From positions 1 to 44,711 of the forward strand of contig JAHECW010000024.1 in NCBI GenBank assembly GCA_024641545.1: DNA of 44,711 bases. Direction: 5' to 3'. The DNA comes from Acidobacteriota bacterium (GTDB lineage: Bacteria > Acidobacteriota > Thermoanaerobaculia > Thermoanaerobaculales > Sulfomarinibacteraceae). Of the stretch, positions 32,383-39,699 are shown one piece after another. The position numbers and the translations under genes were made by a program. Positions within the stretch are counted from its first letter, which is position 1. Each line of letters starts with the position of its first letter. A model generated the notes under the pieces. It was not told where the DNA came from. It did no database searches and saw only the letters and a list, made by a program, of their open reading frames with translations.

Positions 32383-32622
32383 ATGGCCGCTGCGGCGCTT
32401 CTCGGTGCCTGCGGCGCGAACCCTCCCCCGACGCAGCTTTGCATCGAGAACGTGACGGTCGTCTCGGCCGATCGCCCCGCGCCCTTTCAGGCCGATGTCT
32501 GCGCCGATCTGCTCCTGCTTCACAAGAACCCGCTCGAAGATCCCAGCGCCTACGACGCCTTCGAGAAGGTGATGCTCAACGGAAGAGTCCTGCAAAGGGC
32601 GGCTCTCAGCACTCGACGCTAG
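32383..32622 (+). pseudogene. Internally deleted amidohydrolase lipoprotein
   Basis: The 79-codon frame begins like a lipoprotein amidohydrolase (ALLGACG, then PTQLCIENVTVVSADRPAP, the first strand of the metal-dependent amidohydrolase fold). It jumps straight to the family's C-terminal strand, ADLLLLHKNPLEDPSAYDAF with VMLNGRVLQRAAL. The whole metal-binding barrel (several hundred residues) is missing between FQADV and CADLLL. The frame is kept across the junction, so a short fusion peptide could still be made, but it cannot be catalytic. An intergenic repeat lies immediately upstream. Confidence 0.7.
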
Positions 32623-32732
32623 GCCGGCGTCCGATTCCACCGGTGCATCAGCTTGGGCGCCGGATCGGATCTCGGCGCCGGCGCCGGGTTGGTTGGAATC
32701 TCGTGATCCCGGATGCTCCCGGCCCGGTCCGG

Positions 32733-33044
32733 TTATGCCAGCTTGACCTCGAACACGCAGCGCTTGGATCCACTGAGCTTGGACTCCTTGAGGGCGACCT
32801 GGACCGGCCGGCCGAAGATGGCCTCGAAGCTCTCTTTCTGGTACCCGACCGAGCAGTTGCACCAGACCGCCGGAGTCCGGGTGTTGTCAACAAGCGGGCA
32901 GCCGCACTCGCCTTCGGCCACCGCAACGGTGACGACGCCGTTGTCCTTGTCCCAGACGAAATCAGTGCCCCACGCCTGCTTGGCCGTGGCGAAGTAGCGC
33001 TCGGGATCACCCTTGATGATTGGCGCCTGATTCGCATCCGGTTG
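32733..33044 (-). pseudogene. C-terminal fragment of a Cys-rich DUF6144-like protein
   Basis: An open minus-strand frame of 103 residues without a proper start. It contains GDPERYFATAKQAWGTDF, ECGCPLVDNTRTPAVWCNCS and SFEAIFGRPVQVALKESKL with RCVFEVKL. The CxCPL...WCxCSxGY pattern and the final RC.F strand resemble the C-terminal half of DUF6144 / thiazoline-carboxylate-hydrolase-like proteins. The N-terminal half, and any upstream ATG, is missing: a stop lies at 33045. It is read as a gene remnant. A GTG inside (32921) could start a 62-residue peptide, which is less likely. Confidence 0.6.
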
Positions 33045-33175
33045 CTATTCGGCAGTGTATAGGTTTTATCTATAAATTCTCTTTCTATTTTTTGGAATTT
33101 TCGAGCTCTAATCTCGACTATTCCTCACAGAAGAGGGCCCCCCGGTCTCTGCTACGTGTAAAGGGAGCTCGAAAA

Positions 33176-33364
33176 ATGAAACAGCTGATTTCGAAGTTGA
33201 TTGAATTCGTCACAAAGGACGCACTGGCGTCCTCAGGTCCCGATCGCCACCTCGTCCCGATCAGACTCGCGCCGCGGTCTCTGCCCGAGTCCCCCGGTCG
33301 TCGCAAGGCGCCTTCACGAGCGAGCCGTCACGAAGGGCGGGAGACCTCCTTCTCGAGTTTCTGA
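33176..33364 (+). CDS. Possible small protein of 62 residues
   Basis: The frame starts MKQLISKLIEFVTKDALASS and then becomes Arg/Pro/Ser-rich. aaagggagctcgaaaa gives a good ribosome-binding site, and 33050-33120 is markedly AT-rich, as in a promoter (tatctataaattctc). The first 20 residues could form an amphipathic helix. No family is recognised. The arginine-rich remainder resembles chance translation of GC-rich DNA, so the true product could be shorter or absent. Confidence 0.4.
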   Translation: MKQLISKLIEFVTKDALASSGPDRHLVPIRLAPRSLPESPGRRKAPSRASRHEGRETSFSSF

Positions 33365-33370
33365 TCGCGA

Positions 33371-33500
33371 TGGGTGCCGCCCCTGATGGGTGGAATCCAT
33401 CGCATCCACGACTTGCAGCGTGGCGCCAGCTCAGGAGCCGCCGGATGGACGCCGCTGACGACAACCTCACAACCCGGTCCGGTTCGGGAGCCGATGTGAC
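33371..33500. repeat. Intergenic repeat copies in a 286-base gap
   Basis: atgggtgccgcccctgatggg, then cagcgtggcgccagc, then gccgctgacgacaacctcac and aacccggtccggttcgg. The last part matches the copy at 31474-31509. ggtgccaccc occurs again at 33540. No gene is supported in 33365-33650. Confidence 0.5.
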
Positions 33501-33650
33501 GAGCCGATCAATGGTCCCTGTCGAGGGTTCTGATGGGACGGTGCCACCCACACCGCTCCACACCTGTCGTTCCCTCACTCTCCCGGATTCGCCGGACCGG
33601 GGCGCACGTTCCGCCCCCTTTCGTGATGAGCTCACGCTACACTTCAAAGG

Positions 33651-34838
33651 ATGGTTCGACGCGAACTTCTCCGGCGCGGCAGACGGATGGCGGCATCGAC
33701 TTTGCTGGTCGCCGCCACGGTGGCGGCGAATGTGGCCGCCCGACCCGCCGCCGGCGAATCTCCTGCCGGCACCCGCATCACGCACGTCTCGGTCGAGCCC
33801 GGGGACGGCGACTCGACGGTGATCGCGGTTTCCTTCGACGGGCCGATCGCCGCCCACCGGTGGTCCCACATCGACGGTGAAGCGCCCCGCGCAGTGGTGA
33901 AGATCGCCGGCATCGTCGAGGCCTACCGGCCCTTCCAGGTGGCGGTCGAGGACGGGCGGGTGCGCCGGATCCGCATCGGTCACCACCCCGAGGCCGACCC
34001 ACCCGAGGAGCACCTGGTCTTCGACCTGATCGACGACCGGGTGGCCGTCACCCGGGTGACGAAACAGGATCAGCGTTTGATCGTGGTTCTTGGAAGAGCC
34101 GCGGCCTCCGGCGGGCCGCAGCCCCCGGCCCCGAGCGCACCGACGCCGACCGAGCTCGCGCCAACGGTCGTTCCGGCCGCGCCGACACCGACGGTGACTC
34201 CCACGGCGACCGCAACGCCAACCCCGACTCCGAGATTGACTCCGACGGCGACCGCAACGCCTGCCCCACCCACGCCTCCGACCCCAGCTCAGCCGACCGC
34301 CGCGCCGACGATACCGACAAAGCCGCCGCAGGTCGCTGAGCCCGATCGGCGGGCCGCGACGGTCCCTCACCCTCCCGAGGACTTCTCGGGGCCGCTTCTG
34401 ACCGAGCTGGTGATCTCCCACCGGGAGGACGGCTCGGCTCTGGTGCGCGTCACCGCCGACGGCCCGATCGAGGGGTCCGATGTGCGTTTCTTCGGCGTTC
34501 GGGTTGCCCCTCCCCGGAACCTCCTGGTTTTCTACGGGACGGGGCTGCCGGGAGAGGGCGCAACGCTGCCGGTCCGGGACGGGATACTGTGTGAGATCGG
34601 GGTGGAGTTCACCAAGGACGAAGGGACGGCTCGCACCGAGCTGACCTTCTATCTCGCATCTTCCGAGGTGACCTTCGAGCAGGCGGCGGTCAAAGGAAAC
34701 CACGCTGTCATCCACTTGCGCCCGCCGGCCGATCCTCAGGCGCCCCTGGGTTGCGAAGTCGAGAGCCGGATGCGAAGCAGAACCTGGCGTTTCACCGCCA
34801 CGGGTCCGCCTCAGGAGGCAGCTCATCGCGGCAGATAG
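33651..34838 (+). CDS. AMIN-domain protein with Pro/Thr-rich linker
   Basis: A 395-residue exported protein with a signal sequence (STLLVAATVAANVAARPAAG). It has two AMIN-like beta-domains: residues about 40-150 (ITHVSVEPGDGDSTVIAVSF, then VVKIAGIVE, VRRIRIGHHPEADPPEEHLV) and about 255-375 (LTELVISHREDGSALVRVTA, GILCEIGVEF). They are joined by a linker of about 80 residues made of Pro, Thr and Ala. AMIN domains usually bind periplasmic or envelope targets such as peptidoglycan, or accompany secretin systems. No amidase or secretin domain is attached here. The start has no strong ribosome-binding site. Confidence 0.75.
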   Translation: MVRRELLRRGRRMAASTLLVAATVAANVAARPAAGESPAGTRITHVSVEPGDGDSTVIAVSFDGPIAAHRWSHIDGEAPRAVVKIAGIVEAYRPFQVAVEDGRVRRIRIGHHPEADPPEEHLVFDLIDDRVAVTRVTKQDQRLIVVLGRAAASGGPQPPAPSAPTPTELAPTVVPAAPTPTVTPTATATPTPTPRLTPTATATPAPPTPPTPAQPTAAPTIPTKPPQVAEPDRRAATVPHPPEDFSGPLLTELVISHREDGSALVRVTADGPIEGSDVRFFGVRVAPPRNLLVFYGTGLPGEGATLPVRDGILCEIGVEFTKDEGTARTELTFYLASSEVTFEQAAVKGNHAVIHLRPPADPQAPLGCEVESRMRSRTWRFTATGPPQEAAHRGR

Positions 34839-34845
34839 CCCCGGA

Positions 34846-34946
34846 TGATGGGCGCCACCCTTCGCATTGGTGCACTGCCGATCTCTTGACCGCCGGTCGA
34901 TGCGCGAATGCAAAGGGTGGCAGCTATCAAGGGTGGCACCCTTCCA
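34846..34946. repeat. Best-formed copy of the GGTGGCACC intergenic repeat
   Basis: The arm gggcgccacccttcgcatt (34850-34868) pairs with aatgcaaagggtggcagc (34907-34924), with a few mismatches around about 40 bases. A third, self-complementary segment aagggtggcaccctt follows (34929-34943). It fills the gap between the AMIN gene and the next gene. Confidence 0.7.
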
Positions 34947-34969
34947 TCAGTCTGCCTTAAGATCACGGA

Positions 34970-35335
34970 GTGATCCGCCGCGTTTTCGCCCAGGTCCGAG
35001 AACGATCGCTGCTGGTGATCAAGATCGTCCACACGATTGTGTGGGTGTTCTTCGTGGCCTGCATCGCCGCGGTCCCGGTGCTCACCCAGCGCCGCGCCTT
35101 TGTCGCCGCCGCCTGCTGCGCAGCCATCGTGCTTGCCGAGGTGCTCGTGCTCGCGCTCAACCGCTGGAGCTGCCCCCTGACACCGCTGGCTGGTCGTCAC
35201 ACTGACGACCGCCGACCCAACTTCGACATCTTCCTGCCCGAGTGGCTCGCTCGACACAACAAGACGGTGTTCGGCTGGCTGTACGCGGCAGGGCTTGTCT
35301 ACCTGATCGTCTCGTGGGTGAGCCAGTCCGACTAG
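34970..35335 (+). CDS. Small membrane protein of unknown function
   Basis: A 121-residue protein with three probable membrane helices: IVHTIVWVFFVACIAAVPVL, FVAAACCAAIVLAEVLVLAL and FGWLYAAGLVYLIVSWV. Between helices 2 and 3 there is a conserved-looking segment NRWSCPLTPLAGRHTDDRRP and NFDIFLPEWLARHNK. I recall similar uncharacterised proteins with a helix-CP(L/V)T-NFDI-LP-WLA pattern in other phyla, but no function. The start is a GTG with only ggag directly adjacent, so the exact start is uncertain. It is convergent with the LRR gene. Confidence 0.75.
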   Translation: MIRRVFAQVRERSLLVIKIVHTIVWVFFVACIAAVPVLTQRRAFVAAACCAAIVLAEVLVLALNRWSCPLTPLAGRHTDDRRPNFDIFLPEWLARHNKTVFGWLYAAGLVYLIVSWVSQSD

Positions 35336-35357
35336 CCCGGACGATTCGACCTCCCGA

Positions 35358-36812
35358 CTATGGCGCCGACCCGACGGCGGACGACCACGGCGACAGGTTG
35401 CCGGTCTCGAATCCGTCGCCGAAGAGAAGGGTCGGGCTGACGACCGCGGCTTCGTCGCACGAGCCCGGGCCCAGCGCCCGGACCCAGTACCAGCCGTCCC
35501 CTGGAGGGTCGACGACGATGCTCGCCGCGGTTTCGCCCGTGCTCCACTCGTAGCTGTCGTGACCGCTGGTCACGCTCAGCGAAAACGGGGCCGAGTGACC
35601 GGTGATGGTGATCGTTGGTGTGGCGCACCCCGAGTCGGACGTGGTCGCCGCAACCGGTTCGCTCATCTCGCTGACGACGGTGTTCGAATTTTGGGCGTGC
35701 GGTCGGGTGAGTGTCGAAGCGGTCAGATCATAGGTCTGACCCGGTTGGAGGCCGGTCACCGGGAACGTGCTCTCGAGCTTGTTCCAGGTGGCGCCGGCGA
35801 AGGCCGTGTTCTGGCTCCCCATGACCTTGCTGAAGACCTCGTACGACCCGGAATCGCCGGTGTAGAGGATCGGCGTCCACTCGAGCCACACGGTCCGGTC
35901 GGTCGCGGATGCGACGGTCAGGGAGGGGGCGATCGTCTGGGTCGCCTCCCACCCGGGATCGGCGGTGTCGAGAAACGTCCGCAGCGCCGCATCATCGGTC
36001 CACAGCGCGTTGTAGCCGATCTGGAAGTCGTTTGCGCTGGTGAGGTTGCTCAACCCCGGAGGGATGGCGCCGGTCAGCCGGTTTCCCTGGAGGTGAAGCC
36101 AGACTACGTTCGTCAGGTTGCCGAAGTCGGATGGGATGCTACCGGTGAAACCGCTGTTTCCAAGGTACACGACGCCCATGTTCCGCGCGCCCAAGCCGGA
36201 GGGGATGCTCCCGGTCAACGGATTGAGATCGAGCAGGATCTGTTGCAGGGTCGGGATGCCGAAAATCTCCGGCGGAATGCTCCCCGTCAGCTGGTTGCCG
36301 ATCAGATTGAGGATCTCCAGGACCGGGAGGGTTCCCAGCTCCGGTGGAATGCTGCCGACGAGCTCGCTCTCCTCTTCGATGTCCAGGTACCGCAGGTTCG
36401 TCAATCCGGCCAACCCGGGAGGCAGGCTGCCGCTGAGATTGTTCCGATTATAGAAGATGGAATCGACGGCATTGCCGTCAACATTGCAGTACACGCCGAA
36501 CCACATGCACTCGGTCCCGGGCAGGGCGAATCCGTCCGTGTGGAGCGGCGGCAGCTTCCAGTTGGTCTTGTTGGTCCAACCGTCGCCGTTGGTGGCGGTG
36601 TAGAGCGCGATGAGCGCCTCCCGCTCGGTCGCCGGGATGGCGACCGGGGCCCCGGCGACAGAGCGGGTTTCTCCGGGTGTCCCTGCCGGAGCGTCTGCGG
36701 CGCTGGTCGACGCCCCGACGGTCGCGAGCACGAGGAATGCGACGAGTGCGGAGGACGGCCCCGTCATGCGGATCCGAAACGATGCAATTTGTGAAAACAA
36801 CTTCTTGGACAT
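35358..36812 (-). CDS. Secreted leucine-rich-repeat protein with DGFETG-type tail
   Basis: A 484-residue exported protein. Signal peptide (SALVAFLVLATVGASTSAA), a cap like plant LRRNT_2 (REALIALYTATNGDGWTNKT, ECMWFGVYC), and six plant-type LRRs of the x-L-x-G-S-I-P-x-x-[LF] class (GSLPPGLAGL, GSIPPELGTL, GSIPPEIFGI, GSIPSGLGA, GSIPSDFGNL, GAIPPGLSNL). A fibronectin-III-like region (WLEWTPILYTGDSGSYEVF) and an Ig-like region (ITITGHSAPFSLSV) follow, ending in FGDGFETGNLSPWSSAVG. Such proteins often serve adhesion or protein binding outside the cell. The ribosome-binding site is modest. Confidence 0.88.
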   Translation of the reverse strand: MSKKLFSQIASFRIRMTGPSSALVAFLVLATVGASTSAADAPAGTPGETRSVAGAPVAIPATEREALIALYTATNGDGWTNKTNWKLPPLHTDGFALPGTECMWFGVYCNVDGNAVDSIFYNRNNLSGSLPPGLAGLTNLRYLDIEEESELVGSIPPELGTLPVLEILNLIGNQLTGSIPPEIFGIPTLQQILLDLNPLTGSIPSGLGARNMGVVYLGNSGFTGSIPSDFGNLTNVVWLHLQGNRLTGAIPPGLSNLTSANDFQIGYNALWTDDAALRTFLDTADPGWEATQTIAPSLTVASATDRTVWLEWTPILYTGDSGSYEVFSKVMGSQNTAFAGATWNKLESTFPVTGLQPGQTYDLTASTLTRPHAQNSNTVVSEMSEPVAATTSDSGCATPTITITGHSAPFSLSVTSGHDSYEWSTGETAASIVVDPPGDGWYWVRALGPGSCDEAAVVSPTLLFGDGFETGNLSPWSSAVGSAP

Positions 36813-36975
36813 TTGGTGCTGCCTTACAGTCGCGCGAGATGCGCGCGGCGCCGGATTTGGATTCGAAAATCAGCTATGAGATTGGGTGCAGGGGGCACGA
36901 GAAACCGACAGCTGAGGTCTCGTAGAGGCGTATGCTCGGAAACCGGCGTCCGATGAAAGAAATTCCTGTCGGTTG

Positions 36976-37055
36976 CCAGGTACCACTCGATGACGTCAGG
37001 TCGAGGCGATTCTCACAAGGTCACAACGTGACTCGTGGCGCCTTGGCGTGGCACC
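36976..37055. repeat. Intergenic repeat copy related to the one at 2349
   Basis: accactcgatgacgtcagg, then tcacaaggtcacaacgtgac and tcgtggcgcc, aligns along most of its length with 2359-2422 (atcacttgatgacttcagg, gtcacaatgtga). It ends with ttggcgtggcacccg, another core match. Confidence 0.65.
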
Positions 37056-37066
37056 CGTGCGGTGAA

Positions 37067-38443
37067 TCACGGGGCGGTGGAGCTCCACATGTCGGTTCCA
37101 CCCGACTCGAAGCCGTCGTAGAACAACCCACAGTCGATCGCGACAAGTTGGCCGACCGCGGTTGTTCCGTTTCCTTCCCAGTCGGCAAAGCCGGAGACCG
37201 TCACGGCGGCAACCGGATCGGTCTCGACCACGTGCCGACCCGCCCCTACCGAAAGACTGGCGGAGAGAAACGGGCCCGCCCCGATCGGGGAGAAGAATGT
37301 CGGTGGCACGTGCTGACCGTCGAGAAGGACGCAACCTGTTCCGGTGGTGACGATCTCGGCCCAGTATTCTTCCGCGCCGCCCGAGCCGAAGTTGTCGATG
37401 TAGAAGGTATGTCTGCTGCCGAACTCGGTTGTCGGCCTGACCTCGATTTGGGACGCGTCGCCCGGCTCACCGGTGCCGGTGGCGACGCTGCTGATCGAGT
37501 ACCGGGCGACCTCGATGGGCAGGCTCGCCGCAATGTGGACGGCCTCGGTGATCGACACCTCGGCAACCTCGCCGGCGTTGAGCAGCGAGGGCGCACCGGC
37601 TTGCGGCGGATCCCACGTGATGACGGTGCCGTCCTCGATCGCGGCAACCCTGAGTTGGTCAAGAACCGCCGGTCGACCGGAGCTTGGCACCGCGACGACC
37701 TCGGTTCCGAACCTGGTGGTCGGTGAGAGCTGCTCCACCGTCTGGTCGCAGAATCCGGGATTGGGCAACGGAATGTAGGCGCAGGTGTTGGCGGCAAAGA
37801 CCGCGACGGGTGCGTCCGCGACCACGCTCGATCCCGTGAGATCGTCGCCGAAGCTCCCGCTCGCAAGTACAAAAATCGTGTCTCCTCTGTTCAGGTTGAC
37901 CTGCACCGGGACACCGGCCGGGATACCGACGGTGCTGACGGTGGTGGTGACGGTGGCGGTGGTCGCGTCTTGCGTGGCGACGACAGCGAAAGCGGAACCC
38001 CCGACTGCCCCGTCGCTCGGATAGGTCACCACCAGGTAGCTCATACCGAGCTGCGACTCAGGCTTGATCCGGAACGAACCGACGGATCCGGAACCGGCGC
38101 CGACCGCGGTCACCATGAAAGGGTCGGGCGCGCTCACGTGCACGGCATCCCCGATCGTGAGATTGGGTAATGGAACGGCGGCGGGCGGGATGGGGACACG
38201 GGTCGCCACCCCGGCGACCACGGGGATCGTCGCGAAGTATGGCGAGCCGATTGTCACGACGGTGTCGACCTCGCTCATGAGAACGAGATCGAGGGCCAGG
38301 TCGGGAAGGGTGCTTTCGAAGGGAAACGTCAGCCAGAACTCGGTTCCGACGTCCGCCGGGACCGGGTGGGCACCGGAGACGAGCAGAACCAGAATCAGCA
38401 GCGAGAAAACGGCGCGAGGCGTCGAAGAGTGCATACGCAACAT
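37067..38443 (-). CDS. Secreted IgGFc-binding-like protein with DGFESG-type tail
   Basis: A 458-residue exported protein: signal peptide (AVFSLLILVLLVSGAHPVPA), then a body resembling the IgGFc-binding N-terminal domain (PF17517-type). Family-like features are VGTEFWLTFPFE, VVATQDATTATVTTT, VNLNRGDTIFVLAS, DLTGSSVVADAPVAVFAANT with CAYIP, and CDQTVEQLSPTTRFGTEVV. It ends in FYDGFESGGTDMWSSTAP. Eukaryotic and bacterial members are extracellular; the bacterial role is unknown, possibly adhesion. It lies next to another tail-bearing secreted protein on the same strand, separated by a repeat, so they may be transcribed independently. Confidence 0.82.
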   Translation of the reverse strand: MLRMHSSTPRAVFSLLILVLLVSGAHPVPADVGTEFWLTFPFESTLPDLALDLVLMSEVDTVVTIGSPYFATIPVVAGVATRVPIPPAAVPLPNLTIGDAVHVSAPDPFMVTAVGAGSGSVGSFRIKPESQLGMSYLVVTYPSDGAVGGSAFAVVATQDATTATVTTTVSTVGIPAGVPVQVNLNRGDTIFVLASGSFGDDLTGSSVVADAPVAVFAANTCAYIPLPNPGFCDQTVEQLSPTTRFGTEVVAVPSSGRPAVLDQLRVAAIEDGTVITWDPPQAGAPSLLNAGEVAEVSITEAVHIAASLPIEVARYSISSVATGTGEPGDASQIEVRPTTEFGSRHTFYIDNFGSGGAEEYWAEIVTTGTGCVLLDGQHVPPTFFSPIGAGPFLSASLSVGAGRHVVETDPVAAVTVSGFADWEGNGTTAVGQLVAIDCGLFYDGFESGGTDMWSSTAP

Positions 38444-38529
38444 CCTTGCCCCCAGTGCTCACCGACCGGTCGGCATCGCTGTCGACGATCGGGAGCTCAG
38501 CTTGGTTGAAGCATCTGCCGGTAGGTTAG

Positions 38530-38682
38530 CATCACCCCTCGGCTGCCGCCAACGACCGCCTCGACCAGCTCTCCCATGAAGACGCTCTCACCGGCGTCGC
38601 CAACCGGCGCCGGTTCGACCAGGCCCTCGATCTCGCCAAGCACGAGGGCCGAATCTGCGTCCGCGAGGTTTCGGACCTCTGA
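38530..38682 (+). pseudogene. GGDEF-domain fragment
   Basis: The frame reads NDRLDQLSHEDALTGVANRR followed by RFDQALDLAKHEGR, the unmistakable start of a diguanylate cyclase GGDEF domain (LxxxDxLTGVxNRRxF). It then stops at 38680-38682, long before the GG(D/E)EF signature. A stop codon lies 18 codons before DALTG. About 50 residues of a roughly 170-residue domain remain, with no start, so it is a relic of a lost gene. Confidence 0.75.
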
Positions 38683-38737
38683 CCCTCCGGGCCGTCGTGA
38701 CTCGAGACGCGGCGCCCTCGCGAAACCGTTCGCTGAA

Positions 38738-39337
38738 TCAGCGCCTGGTGTAGACCATCTCCATCATCTTCACCTCGGTGCCGTCAGGGCCCGGGCCGAA
38801 CATCGCGAAGGTCTGCTCGTCGGGCGACGTCCATTTCGACACGATGCGGCTGGTCACCGGGCCGCCCGTGATGGGGTCGTTGTACGTACCGACGTAGCTG
38901 CAGTTCCGGTCGTCGTCGCACTCGCCATCGGAGACCATGATCCCGGTCGACATGTTGTCGGTCCACGTCGACCAGTACTTGCCGGAAACATTGTCGTAGC
39001 CGCTGCGGCCGAGACCGGTGAACGGGGTGCCCATCATGTCGCCCTGGAAATCTTCATGAATGACCCGGCCGTCCATGTGGAGGGACCGGACCGCCACGCC
39101 CGTCGACTCGATCGGCGGCGCCGCAGGGTCCATCCAGCTCTTGACCGCGACGTCGTAGGTGCCGACCTGCCTGGCCATTTCGTCGTGCTGCGGCCCGAGC
39201 GCTCCGGCCTTCATGTACGCTTCCATCTCCGCCTGCTGCTCCGGCGTCATCTGCGGCGACTCGCCCTCTTGGGCGAACGCCGGCGCCGCGAGCACAGCTG
39301 CGAAGAGACCGATCGAAACGAATGTTCTGATTCTCAT
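38738..39337 (-). CDS. Secreted DUF1579-like protein
   Basis: A 199-residue exported protein with a signal peptide (IRTFVSIGLFAAVLAAPAFA). The body, with EMARQVGTYDVAVKSWMDP, DGRVIHEDFQGDMMGTPFTG, GRSGYDNVSGKYWSTWTDNM and EVKMMEMVYTRR, is typical of the DUF1579 family (a lipocalin-like beta-barrel of unknown role). ATG at 39337 is chosen for aaggagg eight bases upstream. A GGDEF relic lies after its stop, in the opposite orientation. Confidence 0.85.
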   Translation of the reverse strand: MRIRTFVSIGLFAAVLAAPAFAQEGESPQMTPEQQAEMEAYMKAGALGPQHDEMARQVGTYDVAVKSWMDPAAPPIESTGVAVRSLHMDGRVIHEDFQGDMMGTPFTGLGRSGYDNVSGKYWSTWTDNMSTGIMVSDGECDDDRNCSYVGTYNDPITGGPVTSRIVSKWTSPDEQTFAMFGPGPDGTEVKMMEMVYTRR

Positions 39338-39439
39338 TACCCATCCTCCTTCCGGATGATCCGGCCCGCACCTCATTGGTTTTTCAGTAGCAGGGGTTTC
39401 ATACCCGAGACCACGAGGTTAGCACGATGAAGACTGCGC

Positions 39440-39520
39440 TGGGCGCCACCCTCGGCGTTCTCCGCATAGCGTGGTTGTCGTCGGCCGGCAATCCGATGAA
39501 GGCGAAGGGCGGCGCCCGCC
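39440..39520. repeat. Intergenic repeat copy in a 362-base gap
   Basis: gggcgccaccct (39441-39452) pairs with agggcggcgccc (39506-39517) with one mismatch, around about 53 bases that contain the aggcgaaggg part of the family core. gcggcaccc occurs again near 39595. No gene is supported in 39338-39699. Confidence 0.6.
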
Positions 39521-39699
39521 ATCACGCCCGCCTCCTTTTTCGAAGACGCCTCCTACCCTCTCCTTCTTTTTTGCCGATTGTGCCATTGTGAACGCGGCAC
39601 CCTTCGACGACCGAGGGGGAAGTCCGGAAGCTGCGGCTCCGGCAGGGTGTCCAACGACACCGCGTTGCAGTCATAATGGTCGAGGGAGGAAATCGAGAG

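Noticed and set aside
34140-34320. Low-complexity repetitive DNA (ccgacg/gcgacc units)
   Set aside because: It encodes the Pro/Thr/Ala linker of the AMIN-domain protein.
38576-39430. A 284-codon plus-strand open frame
   Set aside because: It runs antisense to the DUF1579-like gene, is His/Arg-rich, and overlaps the GGDEF relic in a different frame.
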